64,000 nt of DNA from Triops longicaudatus (Eukaryota > Arthropoda > Branchiopoda > Notostraca > Triopsidae). The position numbers and the translations under genes are program-made. This document shows positions 13,801-26,200 of this stretch, in pieces. The stretch is from assembly GCA_022885665.1 (NCBI GenBank), contig JAGQDJ010000260.1, positions 1,674,001 to 1,738,000 of the forward strand. The letters are read 5' to 3'. The notes below the pieces were generated by a model, which saw only the letters and a list, made by a program, of their open reading frames with translations, was not told the DNA's origin and searched no databases. How positions within the stretch are numbered: the first letter of the stretch is position 1; each line of letters opens with the position of its first letter.

Positions 13801-14444
13801 TTTCTATTCACCAAAGAGCCGTTGCTTTCATCATCATCATCGTATGCGTCTTTTTCAAGTTTATGTGAATTGGTTTTCCACCTCGCAAAAGTTACGCGTC
13901 AAAAGCTCGAGGAAATTAAAAATATAAAAAGAAGTATTGCCCCCATTTTCCAGTTTTAATCATATGCAAGACCCTATTTGCATACGGACGAGACTCAAGT
14001 GTTCCTCCCAAAAGGCTTACAGCGATTTCTACCAAATCAGAACATCCAATAACACATAAAAAGCTCGAGCAGCCTCTTAAAGACGTGCTTCTCCGAGAAA
14101 CCAGTCCGTGTTGAGAAAAGAAAATGAAAAAAATCCTCATCTTGGCAATGCCTTTCAGGAAAACATGGCCACTTCTTAAAAATCTTTTCGTTGATATCAA
14201 AATTCCGCCCTCCTATTATGAAGCGAACAGAGACAATGTCAAAAATTCCAAACTTGATCCGAAAATTGACCCTGCTGACGATACTGTTTCGCAAGAGTTG
14301 CACTATTTCGCGCGAAAACTGAACAAGACTCCCTTTTTCGCTAATTAACACGCCCAAGTGCAGAAGTTAAAGGCGCAGTTCACTCGCTAACAACAAATTC
14401 CCCTTTCTAATAGCCCAAATGCTCTAGTCACGCCTCATTTGCAT
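10827..14444. promoter_or_regulatory. Homotypic cluster of five POU octamers
   Basis: ATGCAAAT or its complement occurs at 10827-10834 (-), 11825-11832 (+), 12936-12943 (+), 13976-13983 (-) and 14437-14444 (-). Three copies share the longer core GTATGCAAAT, a fourth has TATGCAAATGA, and the two forward copies share the 13-mer GTATGCAAATGAA. About 0.2 octamers are expected by chance in 3.6 kb on both strands. Such clusters are typical of enhancers bound by POU-domain transcription factors. The target gene is not in view. Confidence 0.4.
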
Positions 14445-17400
14445 ATTTTCGAGGTTCCAGGCTTCAGAAAACTAAAAAAGAAAAAAAAAAATGCGCGAAG
14501 GGGGAAACGCGTGTGTATGTGTTATGCGTGTGCTCGGTCATTCTTCCACAGTCTCCCTAAAGGATGCTACACTATGCACCTCTCAATGCGGGGCAATGCC
14601 CTCTTTTCTTACTTGGTTCTTGAGAGCCTCCAAAACTTTGTTCTTTTTTACGTTATTTTAGCCAGTTTGCTTCCTTTTTTTAAAAATAGAAAAGATAGAA
14701 TAACTTTTGTTGGCTCTTTTTCCAAAACGGATGATGCTGGCAAGCTAAAGGAGGAAGAAGGTATGCATGATATTATTATTCCCGTGCTTGCCTTTGTCAA
14801 ATTCCGCTCCATAGTTTTTTTTTTCTCTTCTTAACCCTTTCAATCCTTTTGAAAACTCATTTATTTCCCCTTATGGGAAACGTGCTCTGCAAGGCCATGG
14901 GCTTTTCTCTCTTTTTTTCTCTCTCTCTTCGCCGTCATCTTCGATTCCTAGATATAAAAAACTGTGTATAAGTTTTCCTACCTCTGGGTTCTGATTCTTT
15001 TTAATTCGAATATAAAACTTGTTGAACATGGCCAAATAAAAAATAAAACCTTGCAAGAGTCCTGCTGAGCAACATTTTCTGGTGCCAAAAGACCTCTTCC
15101 CTCATTTCTCCAGCATTTTTTGTTTCGCAATGGCTATTTTAGTGACGTCATGGCAAGGATAGGTGAGGTTACAAACGAAAAGGGCAACTAGAACTCATTA
15201 ATCAATAAATATACAATTCGCTTTCTGAAAATATCTCTTTCTTGCCTTTTCATGACACACGAATCTCAATAAACGCCAAAGGACAAAAAAGTCGAAGAAT
15301 GCGACATTCTTTTCTTTCCAATGTATATAAAACATGTTCATCTTTTTCCTGCGAGTTTTCATTATAACAATCAAGAATGGAGAGTAACAGCCGCTATTAG
15401 ACACCATAACAGATAAAAATGGTTCCTCTACTTTTTTAGAAACATACAAATAGTCGTGAAAGGAACATGAATAGCTAAAAAATTTGATAAGGAATGACAT
15501 AATGGAAATTCTTTTCCGCTATTGTTTCGTTAACTTTTTGTTCACAGCTTCGTAAGAAATCAAAATGAATCAAAATGATTTCCTACATTAGAATTACGCA
15601 ACGAAAGGTTGAAGTCGAAAAAGCGTTTTAGTGTGTCTTAATGGAACATTACAAGAAAAATAGAGATATTTCTTATACCACTACAGATAGATCAACCCTT
15701 TTTTAATTATGTACAAAAAATAAAGAAAAAACTCTCGCGGGCTTGGCTTGTTCCTCTTCTTCGGGAAATCACGATGCCACTTGGAGCTTTTCTCCGTTAA
15801 TCTTTCTATTCAACGAAGGATTTTATGCCAATGCAGCAGGTTCATCTTTCTTGACCATATCTGATCGTGAAGATGTCTAAGTTTGCGTTATGCAAACGCC
15901 GAAACTCGGGGTTGGAAAAATAATCCATGTATTACATGTTCTTTTTATTTATTCCCTATCCGAAAAACTTACACGGAGAGAAGAAAACACGGCATATAAA
16001 TATGAAAATTTAACGTGCGCTGGGAATTCTGATCAGAATTTTCCTTATTCATCTTGAAAAGGCTACATCAAAAGAAAACATCTGCACAAGTAAAGTTGCA
16101 AACGAACAACCCATATTGTGAGAACGAAAATTTAATTTAAAAATGAAGATTTGAGTACTTTTCACGACACGCTCAACTGTACCCGTTTTCCACTCTTGTT
16201 TCCGGAACATTTTAACAGTTAAAAAGGCAAACGACTAGAAACCATTTGGGTCTTGATTTCCATACGGTTGTAAATTTCTTGGGACACAAATTTGACTCCA
16301 AAGAACTTTAAAAGAAGCTCGTGTTAAAGAACAACAAAATATACCAATTGTCCAAAAGTAGCGTGAAACGAAACAAAAACACAAAGAAAGAGAAAGGAAA
16401 AAAAGAAAGGAAACAAAACTTTAACCAAGGTTTTTGGGAAATGACAAACAATCCGTTTATGGTGACAAAGGTTAAAAAAAGTTGTATAAATCAGATTGTT
16501 TCTTCCCTCTTTCTTTCTTATTCTTTAACTTCTCCAGTTCATGTTCCTCGTTATTTAAGTCATTATTAACCTATTAAGCGACACAGGAGTGTCGTTACCT
16601 TGCAAAACTAGTTCGGTCTGCGTAGCTTTTGTCTCAGATGGGGGAAAATATTCGTCGGCAGTTTATTCAAGAACAGAAAAAAAAAGACGGATTCCTTGTT
16701 TCCGAAAACCAGTTAAGCCGAGAACACGGAGTAAAAAGTTCTACAACATGGGGAGACCCGCTTTATAACCAGAAACTGGGTCTTTTGTATCCTATATAAC
16801 TTTGTGAAGTTGCTCGAATTCCAGCAAAAACTGCGCCTTCTAAGGCATTTGAACTGCGAAAAACACGGTGGGGCAATAATTCAGTCTTCCGCTGAGAGTA
16901 GCCTTGTTTCGAATGGAAAGAAAAGCCATTTATCTTACCTTTAAATCGGATTTTCGGGCCTTTCCTCCTTTTGCATCCAATCCCGTTGCTGCAATAATTG
17001 GTATAGTAGCACTGGAACATGTTAACCAGACAGACCATAGTGCGTAATAAACTTTCTAGTTTGGGACGACGCCCAAGGTGAACCTTCAGGATACAGTAAT
17101 AGTAATTATTGCCTTTTACAACCACAACTAAGATACACCAACCTCAGCGAAAAAAAAAAAAGATATTAGCGACTTCCTTAATTTCATTAAAAGGGGATCC
17201 TCGATGAAGTCAAACTCTTGGTAAAAGCATCTTTTGTATTATTACCAAACTTCTTATTTTAAGGAGACCCGAAACTCTTCAATACTTGGACAACGTGACA
17301 ATGCCTTGGCGACACAACGAAAATAACTTGGCCCCTGTGTTCACAACTCTCTTCTTTGCTGTAATTATATCATCTCCGTTGAGTCGCTTGTAGCATCACG

Positions 17401-17549
17401 ATGCAATGAAAGACAGTGCTTATAACATGATTTCGTACAAGGAAACACTGCAACCATCTGCAAATAAGGAACGTAACGCACAGAAGTCTCAATAGTGGAA
17501 ACGACCGTTTAGTGCAAACGTTATAATCAGCTTTCTTTCGGGAGCTTAT

Positions 17550-20500
17550 TTATAAGTGGGTGGAAGTGACGGGACTAACGCCCTGGACAAACAGTGTCGG
17601 CGGCAGGTTCTGGCTTAACGATGACAGTAACATTAGATAAGCTTCAGCTAAGTTGTCTTTGCGGCTTGAAGGTGGCGGTGAAGGTAAATAGAGAAAGCTT
17701 ACTGCAGTACGTTCACTTTCCGCCAACACCATACCATTTAACCTGACAAGACAACAGTTAACACTGTCAATAAACCGTGCAACCATTTTTCTGTAATCAG
17801 TAAATCTTGTAACATTTAATCTACGCTTTACTTTGAGTAAACAGTATTATTTAATGGAAATATTAGTAGTATTGACATACTGTTGCATGTACGCTGGAAG
17901 AGCAGGATCTCTGTAATCAGTCCATCTAGGAATAGTTTCTGCTGGGAATGTAACTTGCTTGATTTTGCTATTGATTCGTAATTGTTGCAATAACGCCTTC
18001 AAACGAACTTCGCGTTCGCACCCAACGACTTCCTCAGGTTGGACGCATAAAAAGACTCGAACTTGGAATTGCTTCCACTGAGGAACCTGGGTAATAAATA
18101 GCGAACAATCAGTGAAACATGAAGAAATGGAAATCGAACATACAGAAGTATGAAAGGAGCAATAAACTTACCATGTTTACTATGCATGCGAGCTGCAACA
18201 AAAAGAGACCAGTCGTATCCAAGGACCAATCAGGACTTACTGGCGAAACTCGAGTTGACAAGAAATCCATCGGCCATACATCCAAATACAGCAAGTCCTT
18301 TCCCCTAAGGTCAAAAAAAGTAATACAAAACAAGAATCGGAACAAAGCTGAAAGAACGCAAACTAAGCATGTACAATACAAAATAATTAAAATCTAATTA
18401 GAATCAAACAATTATTACCATCATACCTTTTTATTTTGGCAATATCTAAGTTGTGAAAATGGCGACACAGACAGACATTCTTTTGCATTTTAAGGGCGTC
18501 AGAAACCATTGCTACGTATTCGAGTACCGACGGGCGTGTTTGTACTTCAGAAGACCGTAAAGGAAAAATACCATCCGACAATGAAGCGATCGACACCGTC
18601 GACGATGATGGCGCAACACCACTAACGCGATCACTGTGAAAAGTCATTAGTTTTAGAAACCCAAAACAACGTTAATAACAATGACTTGTACTTCGGACTG
18701 AGATCTTGAAGAAAATCTTTAGGCCGAGTTTGGTCATAAAACCCCAAGATGACTGTATTGGGCTTCATGGCACCCAAACCTGACAACCGGATTAGATGGC
18801 GGAAGCCTTCGCGTACCGATGACGCAATTGTTACTTCCAGAAACGCTTTAACTTTTAGCTTGTCAATAATAGCCAACCAAGCATTTTGCTCTTCCACACT
18901 GGGCTCCCCACCGGTGCTCGCGATTTCTTGGCTAGTGTTCTCTTGATCGAAAAAGGCATCCGGATTGGAGGCGATCTTCACATGACCTAATACATAAAGG
19001 CCACTTTTCTTTAAGGCATTGACGAACGTGATCAAAGGAGCGGCTGAGCGAGGATTCGATACGAGCAATAAAACTTGTGGACGCCAAAACTTGACATGGT
19101 CTTTTCGGGAATCTAGCAACAGTAGGTATTTCCTAACCTGGAAAAAAAATAAATATGTAAACACCATATTTATAAATTTCATATAAAGGAATCTGTAAAT
19201 TTCTGCTGATATGTAAACACCATTTCAGCAGAAAATGTTTTAAAGACTAACGACGATCACAAACCATAAAACAATTTAACTGTTTAAAAATGGTTGAGCA
19301 ATTAACCTTGAATCTGAAATAAAATGAGATTCATTGCCTTACTTGATGAAAAATGATAGCTTGGCTGATGGAACCCCAATTTGCCGTTCTTCCTGGCGAA
19401 AAGAGATGCAAGGATATGACAAGCACAAGGCACAGAATGACCGCAATTGAAGCGTAGATAGCGTTGATCACGAACATCATAACAAGCGTTCCCATTAAGC
19501 CCAGTAAGGTAGTATGCCACGAGAAAAATCGGAAAGAAGGCCTACACGAAAGACAAAATAATATTTAAAGTATGTTAAATCATTTTGCCTCAAGTTACCT
19601 AAAATTTGGCGCTGAGGACAATTCCGGCATCAAACACGCCACATTTGTTGCCGCATATGACAGTAGAAACAGGACCGAGTTCAACTGAGCGATTTGATTC
19701 AAAGATCCAATCAAAAGGCACAGTTCTACGCCGAGTCCGACACCAAGTACTGACGCCCATGGGTTGCCTTTGTGTGTGCCCAAGTTGACCCATGTTAATA
19801 CTGGACCGAAAATGTTATCACGGGCTAAGGCCGCTAATACTCGCGAAGACCCGATGAGATTCGAAATGGCGGACGACCATGTGGCCGCCACAATACCGAT
19901 GGTCACGAATGGTGGCCATAAACAGAAGCCTTGGAGGTACAGAAAGTGATTCTGGAGCAGAAAGGGTGAACAAGTGCCGGCGGTAAAGAGAGACAATATG
20001 ACGTAAATGCAAAACGAAAAGCAAACTGCTGACAAGGTACCAACTGGAATGGAACGTCCTGGATCTTTCAGCTCGCCTAATTACACAGAACAACAATTAA
20101 GATTTCCCAAATGGTCAAAGAAGTATTAAGTACCTGACATGTTGGCCCCAGCCATGATGCCTGTGACACCGCTGAAAAGGACACCAAAGACCATGGCAAA
20201 ATTGACTTCTGTGCCGCCCGAGGAATAATCCTGGCCGTAGTGTGGGTACAAGTTGCTTACAAATGTTGAGGTTTGGAATCCCGTATAAGAGCCATTGACT
20301 CGGAACGTGTCATTTTGTACTAATTGGTTGGCTTCCGGGATTGGAATTTGCATAGCGCCCTGTGCTAAAAATGACACTAAAACCGCGCCTAAACAGGTTA
20401 CAACAATGGAAAGAATGACGAACGACGTCCGAGCGAAAGCAGCAGCTCCAGTTAAGCATACGCCCACATTAATTATGTTCAGTACTGAGCCATACAAGAA

Positions 20501-21368
20501 ACGCCACCAACGTCCATCTGGTAGGCCATGAGAAATCAGGAAACCTAAACAGATACATGAATCAATGACAATATAACTATTCAGAAGGTTCGTTCATTTA
20601 AACGTATGGCTTTTGTTTAATAATAAATAGGTTAAATCGCGTATGAATTACTTATTACAAATTATTCATACTACGATGCTTTTAGAAGTAGTCTGTGCAT
20701 GAAATTTAAAACTGGAGCGCAGAAACGCGCGTACCTGATGGGCCGAAATTTTCTATAAGGCCTTCGGCGCACCCTGTCAGGTATAGGGAGCTGCTAACAA
20801 TATTTGCAAAACAAAATAGTGTCCCAATACTGCCGCCGAACTCTGGACCAAGCGTTCGGCTTATCATAACTGCCCAAGTAAACAGAACAAAGGTTAAAGG
20901 CCAGTAGGCTAGTGAGGATAAAATAAAATTACAATAACAACCGCCTCCTTCGATGGCTCCGTTGGTAGAAATGGCGCAAACTGAGGTGACAGTGAAGAAA
21001 AGAATAGTGTATGCGATTGCAAACTGCAGCAATGTTTCTAGCAAGCCAGCGTTCCCAACCAGGTAGCCTAATTACCAAATATTTTTTTTTTTTTAAGAAT
21101 TACAACTCGTCGATATCTTACCAACTCGAAGGAACAGAAGTGCACTGAACATAGATAACGCAACAGGGCTAAAAACTCCAGCCACTGTACCCAAGGTACG
21201 ATGACTATCGGCCGGTTTGGATGTATCACATTCCGCATTGTTCAGGTTAATCGAGATTTCGGACGATGCTGCTGCGCCTGAGCCACTTAGACTCCTGAAC
21301 AAGCGTCTTTGCAATAACGGGGTGCCATCTCCCTCGCTATTGACAGAAAATGCGTTCTGAATTTCCAT
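17550..21368 (-). CDS. SLC12A9: Solute carrier family 12 member 9 (cation-chloride cotransporter family)
   Basis: Ten coding exons: 21368-21122, 21067-20735, 20544-20134, 20076-19599, 19541-19343, 19137-18692, 18633-18427, 18304-18172, 18086-17881, 17790-17550. They sum to 2901 nt (966 aa), close to the vertebrate SLC12A9 length of about 914. The product is a multi-pass membrane protein. The N-terminal half holds the amino-acid-permease-type transport core, starting LGTVAGVFSPVALSMF with LYLTGCAEGL after it. The C-terminal half is the cytosolic CCC domain with diagnostic stretches VRKYLLLLDSRKDHVKFWRP, MKPNTVILGFYD and YVAMVSDALKMQKNV. The closing residues LFVQGVSPVTSTHL are characteristic of SLC12A9 rather than NKCC or KCC. 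The start is the ATG at 21368; an upstream in-frame ATG-like frame is less likely. SLC12A9 is the divergent member of the family with a poorly defined substrate. It sits head-to-head with YEATS4, 841 bp apart. Confidence 0.95.
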
Positions 21369-22209
21369 GGTGCCACTAAACGCAACTAATACTGAGGCTA
21401 ATGACGTGATGTAAAATAACAATAAAAGTGCGCAACAGCTCAGGACGAGTAGGCAACTTTCGCTGTGATCAACTGTCTGGCTTCTTCCTCATACTTATAG
21501 ATATTAATATGAAGAAAATCAAGAGTCCTCACACAGAATCTTTCCTTACTAATGTTCTCGTGGCAAACAAAACGCCCATCAAAACAACACTTCCACACGA
21601 CACAATGCTAAGGAGTCACACCTCCTTCCAAAACTTGGCACCGATTATACGTAGCTTAGGATAGGCCGCTATTCGCCCCCTCACGCATTTCATTGGTTCG
21701 TTCCTAGCGCCAAGGCCCTATTCAACAGTGTTTCGGAGCGGGCGTTTTTGCCAGAATAGCTTACTTTCGTTCCTCTGACAACCTCTGTCTCTCGTCCGAG
21801 GTAAAGAACTGATCAGAACGAAATTTGTTGGGGGAAAGGAAAAAGTAGTAGCGGTAGATACTTTCGCTCTAAGAAACAGTAGTTTTCACCTATTAGATCT
21901 AGTGAAAATTTCGAAACAAATAACAAAAAAATCAAATTGCTTTCTTGTAATCATTAGGCTGTTATCCTCTTCCGTGTCTCCTAAAAGATCGTATTTCTAT
22001 CTCATTTTATCAAACTGACAAATAACTGATAATTTTAAAAATGAACCTTACATAATTAGAATCAAATGTTCGTACGTTCAATTTTTAAAAAGGGCGGGAA
22101 CGGACAGTGGACCAAGTACCGTATCGTATCGTTTTTTATAGCGATACCAAAGTTACTGGGACATACAAAACAATAACAAAACAAACGCCTAAACGCCAAA
22201 ATCTTCGAA
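21369..22209. promoter_or_regulatory. Shared promoter region of SLC12A9 and YEATS4
   Basis: This is the interval between two divergent start codons and must hold both promoters. Visible elements include GGCGGGAA at 22093-22100, an E2F-like site on the YEATS4 side, and a partial inverted repeat built on GTATCG/CGATAC around 22121-22147. A GC-richer block lies at about 21660-21760. No supportable ORF is present. The promoter role follows from position; the factor assignments are motif resemblance only. Confidence 0.45.
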
Positions 22210-23040
22210 ATGTCTATCGTAGAATATGGACCGGATTCTGGAGGGCGGGTTAAGGTATAAGCTTTAAAAAATCATAAGAAATAATGGAATGAATACTATT
22301 TGATATGTATTATGTGTTTTTAGGGACTTGTGATTGTGAAACCGATTGTATATGGAAATGTCGCCAAGTATTTTGGACATAAAAGAGAAGATGGACACAC
22401 GCATCAGTGGACAGTTTACCTAAAACCATATGATAACGAAGATATGTCTGTCTATGTCAAGAAAGTCCACTTTAAGTTGCACGAAAGCTACGCTAACCAG
22501 AACCGCGTTCTAAGCAAACCCCCATACGAAGTGACCGAAACTGGTTGGGGAGAGTTCGAAATCATTATCAAAATTTACTTCCAAGATCCAAACGAGCGAC
22601 CTGTAACGCTGTATCACATTCTTAAACTGTTCCAAAACGCTCCTGGGTCGACTGCCAACATAGTAGACAAAAAGCCGTTAGTATCAGAATTTTATGAAGA
22701 AATTATATTTCAAGAACCGACTGCCATGATGCAACAGTTGTTGGAAACCTTGCGACCGTTAACTCCTGGACCTTATAAGCACGAAATAGACTGTAATTCC
22801 GTTATTCTTCAATCTTTACAGCTAATTATTAATGTATCCGTTTTTTCTTGGATTGTAGACGAGGAAAAGAAACGGAAAACGCTGGAAAGTATTGAAAATG
22901 CCAAGGGCAAAGTTCGCAAAGAAATCAACGATCTGAAAGACAAACTGACGTTAGCAAAAGAAACAATCGTCAAATTCCGTGAAGAGGTGGCCCGTGCACA
23001 AACATCGGACGGTCGAACACCAGAACTTGTAGTAACATGA
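22210..23040 (+). CDS. YEATS4: YEATS domain-containing protein 4 (GAS41)
   Basis: Three exons: 22210-22254, 22324-22792 and 22859-23040, giving 231 aa, against about 227 in human GAS41. The N-terminal YEATS domain, an acyl-lysine reader of histone H3 tails, runs over roughly residues 12-145 with GNVAKYFGHKREDGHTHQWT, the loop ETGWGEFEIIIKIYF and YHILKLFQ. A C-terminal coiled coil rich in K/E follows (EEKKRKTLESIENAKGKVRK). GAS41 is a subunit of SRCAP and TIP60/p400 chromatin remodelling complexes. The second intron is 66 nt, a multiple of three without a stop, so unspliced RNA stays open and adds 22 residues with no family counterpart. It has good splice sites, so I treat it as an intron. Convergent with XRN1, with 163 bp between stop codons. 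Confidence 0.96.
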
Positions 23041-23203
23041 GTATACAAAGAAACACAAACACACGAAAATACAGTTTTATCTTTTTCACACTAGTTGAAC
23101 ATTTCACACAAATTTTCCTGCCTCGTGTTTCTAGTGCACACTCTTGGATTCTTTTTTCGAAAACTCAGGCCTTACTATTTCTCCTAATTCAGCATGCTCT
23201 TTC

Positions 23204-26200
23204 TCATTTCGCCATATCGAACCGGGCCGCCAGACGCGGTTTACCAGGCGGTCGCCCTTGGTTTTGACCGACTTTTACGTGCTTTTCATTCGCTACTGGA
23301 CTGTTCTTGTGATATACGCTACCATTATGCTGACGTGTGGACTGGGGATGAGAATTCCCAGCCGCAGTAATAGGCGCCGCTGGCGATGGTATGACAACAT
23401 TTGGCGAATGGCCTGCTTGGGGCTTGGAAGAGCTTGGCTGTCTTCCAGCTTGTACTTGTAATGGTACGAAACTTGTCGCTGGTCTCGTTAAAGGAAATGG
23501 AGGCATCGGGAACCTGGGATTGAGTTGCTGTGGAATAGGCATAGGCAACGGCATGGTTAACGGGTTGGTTCGCAAACCAAAGTGTGTCAACGCTTGACTA
23601 GCAGCAGCTTCTGCAGCCTATACAAAAAGATACCGGAGTTCAGCCTTCATCAACGGAAGAAAATATAATTCTAAATTACTATTGTCCTGTCCATCATTGG
23701 CGGTCCTGCTATTCCTCCTCCAATAGGCAAATCAATCTTGGCGATCACACCGTTCATCGTCTCCAGATACGAATACATAGGCACACCCCAACCTACACAG
23801 CGGTCACAGACTTTAAGTATTTCATTGCAGACCGAAACAATAATCTACCTCTTTCTTGGCACTTTGTTATCAATTCTACGCATGGACTGGTCAAAGGAGG
23901 CTGGACCATAAGCGGCGGCCCTAAAGGAACTTGTGGCTGGGTGTTGGTACTCTAAGATGAAAGAGAATAAAATAAAACACGATGCATATGACGCATATGA
24001 TGCACATAGTGTAGTTACTAATAAGATCGCGTTACTTGAAACAATTCCTGCAAGCTTAACGGGCGGCCTGTCACACCTCCGTTCACGGGAACTGGTGTAA
24101 TTTTCTCTAACGTTGCTGTAGCGGCAGGTACGCTATTGCTGATATTGAGGAGCTTCCCTAATTCGCGGCTACACTCATCCACGGCTGCTGAGGTTGTGCT
24201 ATTGGCTTTCGAAACAGGTACAGCGTTACTGACAGGTACAGGACTTGGCAACTTTTCTGCCGCTTCTTGTAAAGTAGGTCCTTGCGCTTTCTGTTTTTTC
24301 AAGTTGAGCCAAATCGCTTCAAACTCACTCAAGGGCGTCGAGGAAGTTTCTGTAAGACCTTCATTTTGACTTGGCTTGTCTTGACCAATGTTTAGCAAGC
24401 TTTTCAGGCTTTCTGCAGTGGGTGGCACCATCACAGACTCTGCTTGCTGGTGGCCAGCAGAAGGGACATTTTTCGCCCTTTCGGCCATAAGCAGGGAAGC
24501 CGACTTCCTAGTCCCCGTGTTCGAAGGCGGAGCTTTCGTGGGAGTCTTGGAAGGACCTCGGTTTTGGGGTTGCTCTTTAATTTTGACGGAATAAGGTACA
24601 CTCTGTGGAGGTGGAGCTTTGGCAAAAGCGACCGGTGGGTACATGCTAATAGTCCTATAGCCGTGGCTGATGTTTATGAGTGTGGACGACGAAAGGCGGA
24701 ACGCTCGTGGTCCAGAGCCCTTTATGCTAAGCGCACCAGGAAACTCTTCGTCAAAGAGCACTTCGTAGACGGAATCAGCTGGTTTGGAAGATTCAATGAT
24801 GGCTATAAAAACAAAGATCTGTTAGACAACATCCAAATGTACTGGAAAACGTTAGTGTTGTTCTACGACTTCCCAAGTCAACTGGTACGAAGTTTACTCC
24901 AAAAAGTCGCTTCGGAAATACAATATATGAACAAATTACCTATCACCGTTCCCTTGAGTCCCACAGGTACCGAAAAGCCTTCTTTTACATATATTACGCG
25001 GTCCAGGATAAGATATGTAGTACTTGGATCTGGTAAGGCGCTTCCGCTGTACATATGAGGCTGGTAAGAGAAAGAAACATTAATTGGTTTTATTTATTGA
25101 GTTTAAGCAAATAAGTAAATGATTAAAAAAAAAACACACTGGAGTACACTTATTTGAATAACGCGTAAATGTATAATCTGCTTTATTTTAAAACATGTTA
25201 CCGGTACTGTTATATATCACGCAATGTAAAGAGAGTTTGGTTAAAGTTATACTTCGTTTAATTGACTACTGTATACCCCGTCCCGAGACCGGGTATAATT
25301 ACGCATAATCCTTACTTTATACAACAAGTGAGGTTTGACTCCCAAGTTCAGTAGCTTTTCCTTTATGCCTTCTTTCTGGCGATCCACTTCTTCTTGCAGC
25401 AATTTAACTACGTCTGCTTCCAAGCCCACGCCTCCACAAGTGGCTCTCTCTGCGTGCTGGCATTCGAGTTGGCTGACATAAGCTTCCAACTCCGGTAGCA
25501 GTTCTTCTTCTTTGTCTCCAAAGATCTCCTTCGCGTTGTACATGTCCTTGCTGGCATGTTCGGACAAGAAGTCAAAAAGTCGTGGGAATTTGTCGTAGTA
25601 GTTTTTTAGGATTTCAATGCATTTCCTAGAATACTGCCACTGGCCTTCAATGCGTTTCGAGTAGCCGGGTGTTTCTTGGTTCTTCTTGTTTAATTTCAGG
25701 TTCAAACCCACGCCAAGCTTCTTGCCACTCGAAGATACGAGCAGCACGTTACCCGTAATACGAGACAAGAGATGCGAACTAATGCCAACGCGAGTGGCAG
25801 CCATGTAGCCGGGCATATACGAACTGCCCTTGTACGCTCGATGTACGGCGCGCAGATCAGGTTCGGACCGTACGGAACACTGAATCTTGATTTGAGCCTT
25901 TTGATTCGGCGTAGATCTCACCACACGAGCCAGAGAGCCGTAATGAGGATGACCCAGCATGAAACACACAGACTGAGGCGGAAACATCTCTTCAAGACTG
26001 TTGTACTGCGAAAGAGAGCTCAGCGGCTGCAGAACATTTATATCCCGTACTACCGCTTGTAAGGGATATGAGGCTACGACCGGACTCCATTGCTTCTCCA
26101 ATGTTACCCGACCAGCCTAACAAACAAATGCAAAGTTTTAAGAATTATGCCCACTTGCAAATGTTCACAAATATTTTCTACGTTCAAGAATAAAAGTAAC

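Larger units (their letters stand above)
1..17549. other. Gene-poor left flank, no supportable gene
   Basis: No recognisable protein family is encoded in about 17.5 kb on either strand. The open frames are short, mostly overlap one another on opposite strands, and show no family motif. Base composition is AT-rich with many T- and A-runs. The stretch holds scattered octamer motifs, two perfect cAMP-response-element palindromes, a CpG-rich patch near 5.9-6.1 kb and short simple repeats. It could be intergenic regulatory DNA or a long intron of a gene outside the window. The sequence alone does not decide. Confidence 0.7.
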
